64,000 bases of DNA from NCBI GenBank assembly GCA_947473805.1, contig CANJGB010000018.1:1-64000 (forward strand), in the 5' to 3' direction. This document shows, in pieces, positions 8,240 through 16,588 of this stretch (position 1 is its first letter; each line of letters starts with the position of its first letter). The stretch comes from Alphaproteobacteria bacterium. GTDB taxonomy: Bacteria > Pseudomonadota > Alphaproteobacteria > Ferrovibrionales > Ferrovibrionaceae. The position numbers and the translations under genes were made by a program. The notes beneath the pieces are model-generated. The model saw only the letters and a program-made list of their open reading frames with translations, made no database searches and was not told the DNA's origin.

Positions 8240-8845
8240 ATGCCCACCATTCCGCAACTGGCATCCAAGCCCTTCGACGAGGCGCGCGAGGGCAACCATC
8301 TGTTTCTTCGTGCGTGGTTCCGCGCGCCGCTGCGGATTGCAGCGCTGACACCCTCGTCAGCAACCACCGGCGCCACCATGGCCCGCCTGATCGACCGCGA
8401 TCGCTCGGGACCGGTTCTCGACCTCGGCGCAGGCACCGGAGCGATTGGCCAGGCACTTCTGGAGTCCGGCCTGCCACCCGGACGACTGATCATGGTCGAG
8501 CGAGAAAAGGCATTGGCGGACCACTTACGCAAAAAGTTTCCCGCGATCCGCGTAGTCGAATGCGACGCGACGGGACTTGGCAGCGCATTGGCCGCACGCG
8601 GCGTGCGGCGCGTGGCCGCAATAGCCTCGACTCTGCCTATCGTCTGGTTCTCGGCCGCCGCCCAGATGGCCATTGTCGACCAATGTTTCGCCTTGCTGGG
8701 CGAAGGCGGCAGCCTGTTGCAGTTGACCAACCAGCCGGCGTCGCCCCTGCCAATGCGGAAACTGAACCTGGTCGGCGAGCGCGCCGCGCATGTGTGGCGC
8801 AATCTGCCGCCATCGTCGGTGTGGCGGTATCGCCGCCCCGACTGA
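8240..8845 (+). CDS. Class I SAM-dependent methyltransferase (PmtA-like)
   Basis: The product has about 201 residues. An N-terminal FLRAWFRAPLRIAALTPSSA motif, typical of phospholipid N-methyltransferase and rRNA-dimethylase-like proteins, precedes the SAM loop VLDLGAGTGAIGQALL. IMVEREKAL gives the ribose-binding acidic end of strand 2, and VVECDATGL follows. PmtA-type enzymes methylate phosphatidylethanolamine towards phosphatidylcholine; the substrate here is inferred only from the N-terminal motif. A GTG at 8204 in the same frame is an alternative start. Its stop is 5 bp from the stop of the convergent hydrolase gene. Confidence 0.75.
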   Translation: MPTIPQLASKPFDEAREGNHLFLRAWFRAPLRIAALTPSSATTGATMARLIDRDRSGPVLDLGAGTGAIGQALLESGLPPGRLIMVEREKALADHLRKKFPAIRVVECDATGLGSALAARGVRRVAAIASTLPIVWFSAAAQMAIVDQCFALLGEGGSLLQLTNQPASPLPMRKLNLVGERAAHVWRNLPPSSVWRYRRPD

Positions 8846-8850
8846 CGCGC

Positions 8851-9600
8851 CTAGCGCAGGGTCGCGGCGAACAGGTCGAGCAACCGTTCCCAGTGGCGCT
8901 CCGACGCCGCGCGGTCGTAGACCGGCGTGTCAGATGGCGCGAAGCCGTGCGTCGCACCCGGATACAGTTCGACCCGGTAGTCAGCTTTCGCAGCGGCGAA
9001 GGCTTCCTCGACCCGCCGGGTTTCATCGGGCGCCAGCCACGGATCGATGCCGGCGACGCCGATATAGACCTTGGCCTTGATACGCGGCGCCAGCAGGTGC
9101 GGGCTGTCGGGCTGATCTGTCGCGAGGCGGCCGCTATGGATGGCAGCCGCCGCGGCAATGCGGTCAGGATGATTCGCCGCCGCGGTCAGCACATGCGCAC
9201 CGCCCATGCAGTATCCGGTGGCGCCGACCTTGCCACGGGCGCCGCCCTTGACCTGCTTCTGCTGGCCGAGAAAGTCGAGAAAGGCAGCACTGTCGCCCGC
9301 GACCACCTTCAGACTCAGACGGCCCATTTCGCGCGTCATGCGCTCACGCGCCGGCCCTTCCTTGCCGAAAGCCTCTTGCGGATCGATCGGCGTCCACGCG
9401 CCGCCACGGTAGTAGAGATCGGGCAGCAGGGCGCAATAGCCGGCGGCCGCGATCCGCCGCGCCATATCGTGCAAAGCGGGCCGGATGCCGAGGCCGTCCA
9501 TGTACAGGATCACCGCCGGCCAGGCGCCGGGACCGTCGGGCCAATAGAGGGTGGCCGGGGCGACGCCATCGGGTGTCCTGATCTCGACAGCTTGTTCCAC
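8851..9600 (-). CDS. Dienelactone hydrolase family protein
   Basis: The 249-residue alpha/beta hydrolase has a Cys nucleophile in GYCMGG, an acid in the GIDPWLAPDE segment, and a His in YPGATHGFAP. This is the Cys-Asp-His triad of dienelactone hydrolases, which open cyclic lactones in chlorocatechol and related breakdown. No aromatic ring-cleavage genes are present, so the real substrate is unknown. It lies 12 bp after a MaoC gene and probably forms a minus-strand unit with it and the LysR regulator upstream. Confidence 0.9.
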   Translation of the reverse strand: MEQAVEIRTPDGVAPATLYWPDGPGAWPAVILYMDGLGIRPALHDMARRIAAAGYCALLPDLYYRGGAWTPIDPQEAFGKEGPARERMTREMGRLSLKVVAGDSAAFLDFLGQQKQVKGGARGKVGATGYCMGGAHVLTAAANHPDRIAAAAAIHSGRLATDQPDSPHLLAPRIKAKVYIGVAGIDPWLAPDETRRVEEAFAAAKADYRVELYPGATHGFAPSDTPVYDRAASERHWERLLDLFAATLR

Positions 9601-9612
9601 TATGGGCAGTCC

Positions 9613-10074
9613 CTAGTCGAAATAGGCCAGCAGCACCTCGGCGACAATGGCCGGCTTTTTCGAACCCTCAAGTTCGAAGATGTTCTCCATGACCAGCCTT
9701 GTGCCGTTGTTCTCGATGGGCTCCAGCGATTTGGGTATCACGGTGAGGCGGATGCGCGAACCGCTGGGCACCGGCGCAGTGAAGCGCAGCTTGTTCAGGC
9801 CGTAGTTGAGCGCGTGCTTCTTCTTCTCGATACGCCACAGCGGTATCGCCATGCGGGGCATCAGCGACAGCACGAGATATCCGTGCGCGAGGGTCTTGCC
9901 GCCCGGCATTTCCTTTTTCGCGCGCTCGACATCGGTGTGTATCCACTGGCTGTCGCCGGTCAGCGCGGCAAAAGCGTCGATGTCCTGTTGCGTTACCGTG
10001 ACCCAGTCGCTGGTGCCAATGGACTTGCCGATATGGGGCGCGAGATCACCGACACGTTCGAAGATCGCCGTCAT
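9613..10074 (-). CDS. MaoC-like hot-dog dehydratase
   Basis: The 153-residue protein matches single-domain MaoC/NodN-type enzymes. VTVTQQDIDAFAALTGD is followed by QWIHTDVERAKK and GGKTLAHGYLVLSL, which include the catalytic Asp and His of the hydratase 2 motif. These enzymes hydrate enoyl-CoA thioesters. It lies upstream of the dienelactone hydrolase gene. CoA-thioester metabolism is likely, but the substrate is not shown. Confidence 0.88.
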   Translation of the reverse strand: MTAIFERVGDLAPHIGKSIGTSDWVTVTQQDIDAFAALTGDSQWIHTDVERAKKEMPGGKTLAHGYLVLSLMPRMAIPLWRIEKKKHALNYGLNKLRFTAPVPSGSRIRLTVIPKSLEPIENNGTRLVMENIFELEGSKKPAIVAEVLLAYFD

Positions 10075-10168
10075 TTTTGTTTTCCTCCCTGGAACTCATG
10101 CAGACTTTAGGCGCACTCATCCGGCTGCCCCAAGGCCTTTTTAGCGTCGAGCGCACGGTAGCCCGCAC

Positions 10169-11056
10169 TTAGGGCTGCGGCGGATGGGCGGCGAACTTCA
10201 CGAACTCGTTTTGCAACTGGCCCTGGTAGATTTCCTTGCTGGTGGCGATCATGAACTGGCGCTGGATCGCGAAGCCGCGCACCTTCAGTTCGACCAGTTC
10301 GCCCGACAGCAGCTCGCGCTCGACCACGTGCTTCGACAGGCAGCCGATGCCGGTGCCGCTGGCGACGGCGCGCTTCAACGCCGGCAGGCTGCCGGTCTCA
10401 AGCCCGATCTTCAACGCGCCGAGTTGTTTCAGGATGGCCGTCGTGAACATGACGCGGACGCTGGAATCCGTCTTCTGCAGGAACCAGGTCTCCTCCTGCA
10501 GTTCGGGAATGCGGATCGATCGCTTGGCCGCGAGGTGATGCCCCTTCGCCGCGACGATGATGAGCGAGTCGGTGAGCCACGGCGTGATGTTCATGCGCGG
10601 CCGGTTGATCGGAAATTCGACGACGCCGACATCGAGCTGGATGCTGGCGAGCCCATCGAGCACCTGCCGCGAGGGCAGCACCATCAGGTCAATGCGCACC
10701 TGCGGATGCAAAGTGAGGAATGCCGAACAGATGCGCGGCAGGACATAGCCGCCTATGGCCGAACCGGCGCCGACACGCAACGTGCCCTGCAGCGCACCAC
10801 CGACGGCCGAGGATTCCAGGTCGACCGCCTGGGTCAGCATCGAACGCGCCTTGGGATGCAGGCGACGGCCGTTCTCGTTCAGCACCAACCGGCGACGGCT
10901 GCGGGTGAAGAGTTCGACGCCGAGGCTGGTCTCAAGATCCTGCAGCGAGGCGCTGGCCGAGGACTGGGTCAGGCCGATTTCCTCCGCCGCGCGGCTGACA
11001 CTGCCGGCGCGGGCAATGGCGTCGAACACCAGAAGCTGCCGCAACGTTACACGCAT
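10169..11056 (-). CDS. LysR-family transcriptional regulator
   Basis: The product has 295 residues. The N-terminal winged HTH (MRVTLRQLLVFDAIARAGSV, then AAEEIGLTQSSASASLQDLE and GVELFTRSRRRLVL) is followed by a two-lobe effector domain beginning LRVGAGSAIGGYVLP. The ATG at 11056 gives the standard N-terminus; an upstream extension is Arg-rich and unlike the family. It lies between a Bug receptor gene and the MaoC/dienelactone hydrolase pair on the same strand and may control them in response to the transported acid. Confidence 0.92.
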   Translation of the reverse strand: MRVTLRQLLVFDAIARAGSVSRAAEEIGLTQSSASASLQDLETSLGVELFTRSRRRLVLNENGRRLHPKARSMLTQAVDLESSAVGGALQGTLRVGAGSAIGGYVLPRICSAFLTLHPQVRIDLMVLPSRQVLDGLASIQLDVGVVEFPINRPRMNITPWLTDSLIIVAAKGHHLAAKRSIRIPELQEETWFLQKTDSSVRVMFTTAILKQLGALKIGLETGSLPALKRAVASGTGIGCLSKHVVERELLSGELVELKVRGFAIQRQFMIATSKEIYQGQLQNEFVKFAAHPPQP

Positions 11057-11126
11057 CTGAGCAACTTCTGCGCCGTTTCCCGTCCGCCGAGCATAGACGC
11101 GGCGGCGCGCGAGAGCCAGCCGGTGC

Positions 11127-12095
11127 CTATTGCGGCTGGATACCGGCCTTCCTGGCAATGTCGCCGTACAGTTTCGCGTCATGAGCCAACGTCGCCGCCA
11201 TTTCCTGCGGCGAGGATTCGACACGTTCAAGGCCGCTGTCCCTCAGCAGCTTCTGCACGTCGGGCTCGGCGACGGACGCCTTAAGCGCGGCATAGAGTCG
11301 ATCGACGATCGGCTGCGGCGTCTTCGCGGGTGCAACGAAGCCGTACCAGGACGTAATCGCCACATCGACTCCGGTGGCCTCCTTGAAGGTCGGAATGTCG
11401 GGCGCAATCTCGGAGCGCGCGCTGCCCGTCACCGCCAACGGCACAAGGTTTCCTTCTTTCACGTGGGCGGCAATGCTTGAATAGGCGCTGAACGACAACT
11501 GGATATCCTGCGCCAGAGCCGCCTGGACGATGGGCGCGGCCCCCTGGAACGGCACCTCGACGATATCAAGACCGCTGGCGGTCATGAGGTTCATGATGTC
11601 GAGCTGCATAGGACTGTTGGGCACGACACCGTAGTTGAACTTCTTGGGGTTCTTTTTCACGAGTGCGACGAACTCGCCCATGTTCTTGACGCCCAGCTGC
11701 TTTGGCACGGACAACACGAATGGCCACTGAGTGAAGCGGAATATCGGCACGAAATCCTTGATCGGGTCGGCCTGGGTGTTTTTCAGGAAGATCGGTCCGG
11801 AGACGATGCTGCCGCCGGCGAGATAGATGGTGTAGCCATCGGGCGCTGCACGCGCGGTGTATTCGGACGCGACCGAACCGCCGCCGCCCGGCTTCGCCTC
11901 GACGATGATGGGCTGGCCGAGGCGGGCGCGCAGCGGCGCGGACAATGCGCGGGCAATAAGGTCGGACGTGGCGCCCGGACTGGCCGGCAGGATGATGGTG
12001 ATGGGGCGGCTTGGAAATTCGGCCTGGGCATGCGCCGTAGCGGCAATGGCCATGCCGGCGACAACCAAGGCGGCAAGTCGCACTGATATTTCCAT
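11127..12095 (-). CDS. Bug-type tripartite tricarboxylate receptor protein
   Basis: The 322-residue periplasmic solute-binding protein has a signal peptide (LAALVVAGMAIAATAHAQ) and the family start FPSRPITIILPASPGATSD. VVEAKPGGGGSVASEYTARAAPDGYT and a DIPTFKEATG segment follow. Bug proteins bind carboxylates and similar anions. GGGAGGAACGAG just upstream sets the start at 12095. No TctA/TctB membrane genes are nearby, the usual state for Bug receptors, which greatly outnumber transporters. The LysR gene lies 70 bp downstream. Confidence 0.93.
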   Translation of the reverse strand: MEISVRLAALVVAGMAIAATAHAQAEFPSRPITIILPASPGATSDLIARALSAPLRARLGQPIIVEAKPGGGGSVASEYTARAAPDGYTIYLAGGSIVSGPIFLKNTQADPIKDFVPIFRFTQWPFVLSVPKQLGVKNMGEFVALVKKNPKKFNYGVVPNSPMQLDIMNLMTASGLDIVEVPFQGAAPIVQAALAQDIQLSFSAYSSIAAHVKEGNLVPLAVTGSARSEIAPDIPTFKEATGVDVAITSWYGFVAPAKTPQPIVDRLYAALKASVAEPDVQKLLRDSGLERVESSPQEMAATLAHDAKLYGDIARKAGIQPQ

Positions 12096-12130
12096 CTCGT
12101 TCCTCCCGTTTTTAATTGGGAGAAATGTTC

Positions 12131-12160
12131 TGCCGGGCCGCCGCAGGCGGCAAACCGGCA
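12131..12160 (-). terminator. Hairpin downstream of serA
   Basis: Nested stems TGCCGG/CCGGCA and GCCGCC/GGCGGC share one axis, interrupted only by an AAA bulge. It lies 48 bp after the serA stop. No clear U tract follows on the minus strand, so it may act with Rho or protect the mRNA 3' end. Confidence 0.5.
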
Positions 12161-12208
12161 ATTCCGATATTGGGTATTGGCCGGCGCGATATGTTTGCGC
12201 AGGCTAGA

Positions 12209-13792
12209 TCAGAACTGCAGTGACTTGACCTGCTGCACGCCAGGGATCGCCTTGATCTTTTCGACGATGGTTTCGGGCACCGTGGAATCCACCGCGATCA
12301 GCGCGATGGCGTCCGAACCAAGGCCCGACCGGCCGAGGTGGAAGGTCGCGATGTTGATGTTCGAATTGCCCAGCAGCGTGCCGAGGCGGCCGATAAAGCC
12401 CGGCTTGTCCTCGTTGGTGACGTAGAGCATGTGCGGGGCCATCTCGGCCTCGATCTTCACGCCCTTGATCTGCACCAGGCGAGGCAGGCCATCGGCCGAC
12501 AGGGTGCCGGCAACATCGCGGGTGCGCGCCTCGGTCGTGATGGTGACGCGCATAAGCGTCTGGTAGTCGCTGGGCCGGTCGTGCTTGACCTCGGTGACGT
12601 CGATGTTGCGTTCCTTGGCAACGACCGGCGCGTTGACCATGTTGACCGATTCCATCAGCGGGCGCAGCAGGCCCTCGAGCACGATGGCGGTCAGCGGCCG
12701 GGTGTTGAGGCTGGCGACGTGGCCTTCGTACTCGATCATCACCTTCTTCAGGCCTGATTCGGTCACCTGGCCGGCGAAGCTGCCAAGCTGTTCGGCCAGT
12801 TTCATGTACGGCTTCAGGCGCGGGGCTTCCTCGGCCGACACGCTGGGCATGTTCAGCGCGTTGGTGACGGCGCCGGTGACGAGGTAGTCGGACATCTGCT
12901 CGGCGACCTGGAGCGCGACGTTCTCCTGCGCCTCGCCGGTCGACGCGCCGAGGTGCGGCGTGGCGATCAGGCGCGGATGGCCGAACAGCAGGTTCTCCTT
13001 GGCCGGTTCGACCAGGAACACGTCGAGCGCGGCGCCGGCGACCTGGCCGGAATCGAGCGCATGCTTCAGGTCTTCCTCGACCACCAGGCCGCCGCGGGCG
13101 CAGTTGATGATGCGCACGCCCTTCTTGCACTTGGCGAAGGCGGCCTTGTCGAGGACATTGCGGGTCTGGTCGGTCAGCGGCGTGTGCAGGCTGATGAAAT
13201 CGGCGCGGCGCAGCAGTTCGTCCAGCTCGACCTTCTCGACGCCGATGGCCTTGGCGCGCTCGGGCGACAGGAACGGATCGAACGCCACGACCTTCATCTT
13301 CAGGCCCTGGGCACGGTCGGCCACGATGGAGCCGATATTGCCGCAGCCGATGATGCCGAGCGTCTTGCTATAGACCTCGACGCCCATGAAGCGGTTCTTT
13401 TCCCACTTGCCCGCCTGGGTCGAGATGTCGGCCTGGGGAATCTCGCGCGCCAGCGCCATCATCATCGAGATGGCGTGCTCGGCGGTGGTAATCGAATTGC
13501 CGAACGGCGTGTTCATCACGCAGATGCCGCGCGCAGTAGCCGCCTGGATATCGACGTTGTCGACGCCGATGCCGGCGCGGCCGATGACCTTCAGCTTCTT
13601 TGCGGCCGCCAGGACCTTCGCCGTCACCTTGGTGGCGGAGCGGATGGCGAGACCATCGTAGTCGCCGATGATGGCGATCAGGTCGTCGGGCTTCAGGCCG
13701 ACCTTCACATCGACGGCAACGCCGCGATCCTTGAAAATCTGCACCGCTGCGGGCGACAGGTCGTCGGAAATCAGAACCTTGGGTTTTGCCAT
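12209..13792 (-). CDS. serA: D-3-phosphoglycerate dehydrogenase
   Basis: The enzyme oxidises 3-phosphoglycerate with NAD as the first step of serine synthesis. The 527-residue long form has an N-terminal substrate domain and a Rossmann domain (LGIIGCGNIGSIVADRAQGL). Catalytic residues lie in NCARGGLVVEEDL (Arg), the following Glu region, and TPHLGASTGEAQ (His). An intervening ASB domain leads to a C-terminal ACT domain (YVTNEDKPGFIGRLGTLLG) that normally senses serine. It lies 15 bp downstream of serC, in one operon under the serC leader. Confidence 0.98.
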   Translation of the reverse strand: MAKPKVLISDDLSPAAVQIFKDRGVAVDVKVGLKPDDLIAIIGDYDGLAIRSATKVTAKVLAAAKKLKVIGRAGIGVDNVDIQAATARGICVMNTPFGNSITTAEHAISMMMALAREIPQADISTQAGKWEKNRFMGVEVYSKTLGIIGCGNIGSIVADRAQGLKMKVVAFDPFLSPERAKAIGVEKVELDELLRRADFISLHTPLTDQTRNVLDKAAFAKCKKGVRIINCARGGLVVEEDLKHALDSGQVAGAALDVFLVEPAKENLLFGHPRLIATPHLGASTGEAQENVALQVAEQMSDYLVTGAVTNALNMPSVSAEEAPRLKPYMKLAEQLGSFAGQVTESGLKKVMIEYEGHVASLNTRPLTAIVLEGLLRPLMESVNMVNAPVVAKERNIDVTEVKHDRPSDYQTLMRVTITTEARTRDVAGTLSADGLPRLVQIKGVKIEAEMAPHMLYVTNEDKPGFIGRLGTLLGNSNINIATFHLGRSGLGSDAIALIAVDSTVPETIVEKIKAIPGVQQVKSLQF

Positions 13793-13807
13793 GACCTGTT
13801 GTCCGCC

Positions 13808-14974
13808 CTAGGCGGCCTTCTGCAATTGTTGCTTGGTCTCCGCCCAGGCCCAGTCGAGCCAGGGCAGCACGGCCACGATATCCGCGGTCTCGACGGTGGC
13901 GCCGCCCCAGATGCGCAGGCCTGGCGGCGCGTCGCGATAGGCGGCGACGTCGAGCGCGACCTTCTCCTTCTCGAGCAGGTCGGCGATCTTCTTGGCAGCG
14001 GCAGCCTGGCCCTCTGCATCGAGGCCGGCGAACCAGGTGTCCTTGATCGACAGGCAGATCGACGTGCACGAGCGGATTGCCGGATCGCGCGCGAGGAAGG
14101 CGGCCCAGTCACTGGCCTCGACCCACGTCGCGAGCGCGGCAAGGTTGGCCTCGGACCGCGCGATGGAGGCCTTGAGGCCACCGATCGACTTGATCCAGCC
14201 CAGCGCATCGAGAATGTCCTCGACGCAGAGCATCGAGGGCGTGTTGATCGTCTCGCCCTTGAAGATGCCCTCGGTCAGCTTGCCGTCCTTGGCCATGCGG
14301 AACAGCTTCGGCATCGGCCATGGCGGGTTGTAGGTGGTCAGGCGCTCGACCGCGCGCGGGCTGAGCACGATCATGCCGTGCGCCGCCTCGCCCCCGGTCG
14401 CCTTCTGCCAGGACCAGGTAGTGACGTCGAGCTTGCTCCACGGCAGGTCCATGGCGAACACGGCCGAGGTGGCGTCGCAAATGCTGAGGCCCTGGCGGTC
14501 GGCGGCGATCCAGTCGCCATTCGGCACGCGCACGCCCGATGTGGTGCCGTTCCAGGTGAAGACGACGTCGCGCGACCAATCGACCTGCTTCAGGTCGGGG
14601 ATCTGGCCGTAATCGGCCTTCAGCGTGCGGGTGTCCTTGAGCTTCAGCTCCTTGACCACATCGCTGACCCAGCCGGAGCCGAAGCTTTCCCAGGCCAGCA
14701 GGTCGATGCCGCGCGGGCCCAGCAGCGACCACAACGCCATTTCCACGGCGCCGGTGTCCGAGGCCGGCACGATGCCGATGCGGTAGTCAGCGGGGATGCC
14801 GAGGATTTCGCGGTGCTGCTCGATGGCGGCGGCGAGACGCGCCTTGCCTTCCTTCGACCGGTGCGACCGGCCGACCAGGGCAGTTTCGAGATTTGCGGCG
14901 GACCAGCCAGGGCGCTTCGCGCAGGGGCCGGAAGAGAAATTCACCCCGGTGGGGCGGTGGGCGGGTTTTGCCAT
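13808..14974 (-). CDS. serC: Phosphoserine aminotransferase
   Basis: The PLP enzyme transaminates 3-phosphohydroxypyruvate to phosphoserine. The 388-residue product begins with the proteobacterial pattern [14 protein letters not shown] and [10 protein letters not shown]. The likely PLP lysine is Lys191 in [11 protein letters not shown], preceded by [24 protein letters not shown] and [13 protein letters not shown] are also typical. It is first in the serC-serA operon. A clear promoter and a structured leader whose last stem-loop carries the ribosome-binding site lie directly upstream. Confidence 0.97.
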   Translation of the reverse strand: MAKPAHRPTGVNFSSGPCAKRPGWSAANLETALVGRSHRSKEGKARLAAAIEQHREILGIPADYRIGIVPASDTGAVEMALWSLLGPRGIDLLAWESFGSGWVSDVVKELKLKDTRTLKADYGQIPDLKQVDWSRDVVFTWNGTTSGVRVPNGDWIAADRQGLSICDATSAVFAMDLPWSKLDVTTWSWQKATGGEAAHGMIVLSPRAVERLTTYNPPWPMPKLFRMAKDGKLTEGIFKGETINTPSMLCVEDILDALGWIKSIGGLKASIARSEANLAALATWVEASDWAAFLARDPAIRSCTSICLSIKDTWFAGLDAEGQAAAAKKIADLLEKEKVALDVAAYRDAPPGLRIWGGATVETADIVAVLPWLDWAWAETKQQLQKAA

Positions 14975-15023
14975 ACGGCGTTCCTTCCAGAACGATTGCG
15001 CCCCGTTGGGGGGGCGTGTCCCG
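14975..15023 (-). promoter_or_regulatory. serC leader RNA candidate
   Basis: The short 5' UTR folds into two hairpins. The first is CGCCCC/GGGGCG with a 6-nt loop (14999-15016). The second is CGTTC/GAACG (14979-14994), whose TGGAAG loop holds the Shine-Dalgarno GGAAGG. A serC leader whose final stem overlaps the serC ribosome-binding site is known in alphaproteobacteria, and this one has that plan and position. The signal it senses is unknown to me. The transcript end at about 15023 is inferred from the promoter. Confidence 0.65.
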
Positions 15024-15029
15024 CCGCGG

Positions 15030-15057
15030 ATAATAGGGATTGAAGGCCCTCGGTCAA
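15030..15057 (-). promoter_or_regulatory. Promoter of serC-serA
   Basis: On the minus strand TTGACC (15052-15057) and TATTAT (15030-15035) are 16 bp apart, close to the housekeeping sigma consensus. The expected start is about 7 nt further on, just before the leader hairpins. Confidence 0.75.
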
Positions 15058-15103
15058 TGCCCGAATTGTGAAGTTTTTCCAGGCATTTTTGCTGCAGTGC
15101 AAA

Positions 15104-15508
15104 TCAGTCGGGAAACATTCGCGCGGCAAAGAAAGCGGCGCTGGCGGAGACGGTGGTGACGACCGCGCCCCACAGCATGTCGGCCACCGCGATCTTCACG
15201 GAATAACCCTTGAGCGTTGCCAGGTTGGTGATGTCGTACGTTCCATAGGCCAGCAGGCCGAGGAACGCGGCCAGCGCCGCCGCACGCAACCACGAATCGG
15301 CGGCAAGTCCTGGCCAGACCGCGAAGAGCAGGATGCCGGCGACGAAGAACAGATAGAACAACGCCGCGATGGCGAAGTTCGGCTGCGGCAGCAAGAGGTC
15401 ACCGATTTCCGCCTTGTAGAAATTCTTCGCGACAACACCGAGCCACAGTCCGTCCATGATGAGGAAAGCGACGAGGGCGGCGGCATAGGCGGCGGCGATG
15501 CGGGTCAT
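15104..15508 (-). CDS. Four-helix membrane protein, DUF2177-like
   Basis: The 134-residue integral membrane protein has about four hydrophobic segments. It begins RIAAAYAAALVAFLIMDGLW, with a characteristic D-LWLG-V in the first helix and KNFYKAEIGDLL in the first loop. LLAYGTYDITNLATLKGYS is the other mark of this uncharacterised family. GGAG eight bases upstream supports the start at 15508. It diverges from the aldo/keto reductase gene 78 bp away. Function unknown. Confidence 0.85.
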   Translation of the reverse strand: MTRIAAAYAAALVAFLIMDGLWLGVVAKNFYKAEIGDLLLPQPNFAIAALFYLFFVAGILLFAVWPGLAADSWLRAAALAAFLGLLAYGTYDITNLATLKGYSVKIAVADMLWGAVVTTVSASAAFFAARMFPD

Positions 15509-15586
15509 CCGGTATCTCCAAATTGCTGGCGCGGCTGCGGCAATGATCGCATGCTGGCGGCCAGGCCGGAAGCGAAGAGGAACGCC

Positions 15587-16567
15587 ATGAAGTACGTCAA
15601 TCTGGGCCGGATGGGCCTGAAGGTCTCGCGCCTGTGCCTGGGCTGCATGACCTATGCGGACAAGAAGTGGCGGCCCTGGGCGCTGGACGAGGAAGAGTCG
15701 CAGCCGTTCTTCCGCCACGCCATCGAGAACGGCATCAACTTCTTCGACACCGCCGACACCTATGCCACCGGCATCTGCGAGGAAATCACCGGCCGCGCGC
15801 TGAAGAAATACGCCAGGCGGCACGAGGTCGTGCTGGCGACCAAGGTGTTCAATCCGATGGGCAAGGACCCGAACAACCGGGGACTCAGCCGCAAGCACAT
15901 CATGGAGGGCGTCGATGCCAGCCTGCGCCGCCTGGGCGTGGATTACATCGACCTGTACCAGATCCACCGCTTCGACCCACGCACGCCGGTCGAGGAGACG
16001 ATGGAGGCACTGCATGACGTGGTGAAGGCCGGCAAGGCTTTGTACATCGGCGCATCGTCGATGTTCGCCTGGCAGTTCGCCAACATGCAGCACGCCGCCG
16101 CACTGAACGGATGGACCAAGTTCGTCTCGATGCAGAACCACTACAACCTGGCCTATCGCGAGGAAGAGCGCGAGATGATCCCGTTCTGCCGCGACCAGGG
16201 CATCGGCCTGATCCCGTGGTCGCCGCTGGCGCGCGGCTTCCTGGCCGGCAATCGCCACAAGCAGGACTGGGGCGAGACATCACGCGCGAAGACCGACGAC
16301 CTGGCGCAGCGCTTCTATTATCGCGACGAACATTTTGCCGTGGCCGACGCCGTAGGCGAAGTGGCACGCGCCCGCGGCACCTCGGCGGCGCGCATCGCCT
16401 ATGCCTGGGTCCTGGCACAGCCGGGCATCACGGCCCCCATCGTCGGCATTTCCAAAATGCCGCAGTTCGACGATGCGCTCGGCGCGCTGGAAATCGACCT
16501 GAGCGACGCAGAGAAGAAGATTCTGGAAGCACCGTACCGCGCGCAGCCGGTTGCCGGACACCAGTAA
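15587..16567 (+). CDS. Aldo/keto reductase
   Basis: The 326-residue TIM-barrel NADPH oxidoreductase carries the catalytic tetrad region: DTADTYA (Asp, Tyr), ATKVFNP (Lys) and YIDLYQIHRFD (His). NADPH contacts such as IPWSPLARGFLAG near the C-terminal half point to the YajO/Gpr-like branch. AAGAGG precedes the start by seven bases. It is 21 bp upstream of an SDR gene, probably one transcript, so the pair may act on successive carbonyl steps. Substrate unknown. Confidence 0.93.
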   Translation: MKYVNLGRMGLKVSRLCLGCMTYADKKWRPWALDEEESQPFFRHAIENGINFFDTADTYATGICEEITGRALKKYARRHEVVLATKVFNPMGKDPNNRGLSRKHIMEGVDASLRRLGVDYIDLYQIHRFDPRTPVEETMEALHDVVKAGKALYIGASSMFAWQFANMQHAAALNGWTKFVSMQNHYNLAYREEEREMIPFCRDQGIGLIPWSPLARGFLAGNRHKQDWGETSRAKTDDLAQRFYYRDEHFAVADAVGEVARARGTSAARIAYAWVLAQPGITAPIVGISKMPQFDDALGALEIDLSDAEKKILEAPYRAQPVAGHQ

Positions 16568-16588
16568 AAAAGAACGGGAGAAACGGCC

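Noticed and set aside
8134-10110. A 658-codon plus-strand open frame opposite the hydrolase and MaoC genes
   Set aside because: It is a shadow frame; the minus-strand enzymes have full catalytic motifs.
12953-15043. A 696-codon plus-strand open frame across serA and serC
   Set aside because: It is antisense to two unmistakable enzymes; its Arg/Gly/Ala/Asp-rich content is typical of GC-rich shadow frames.
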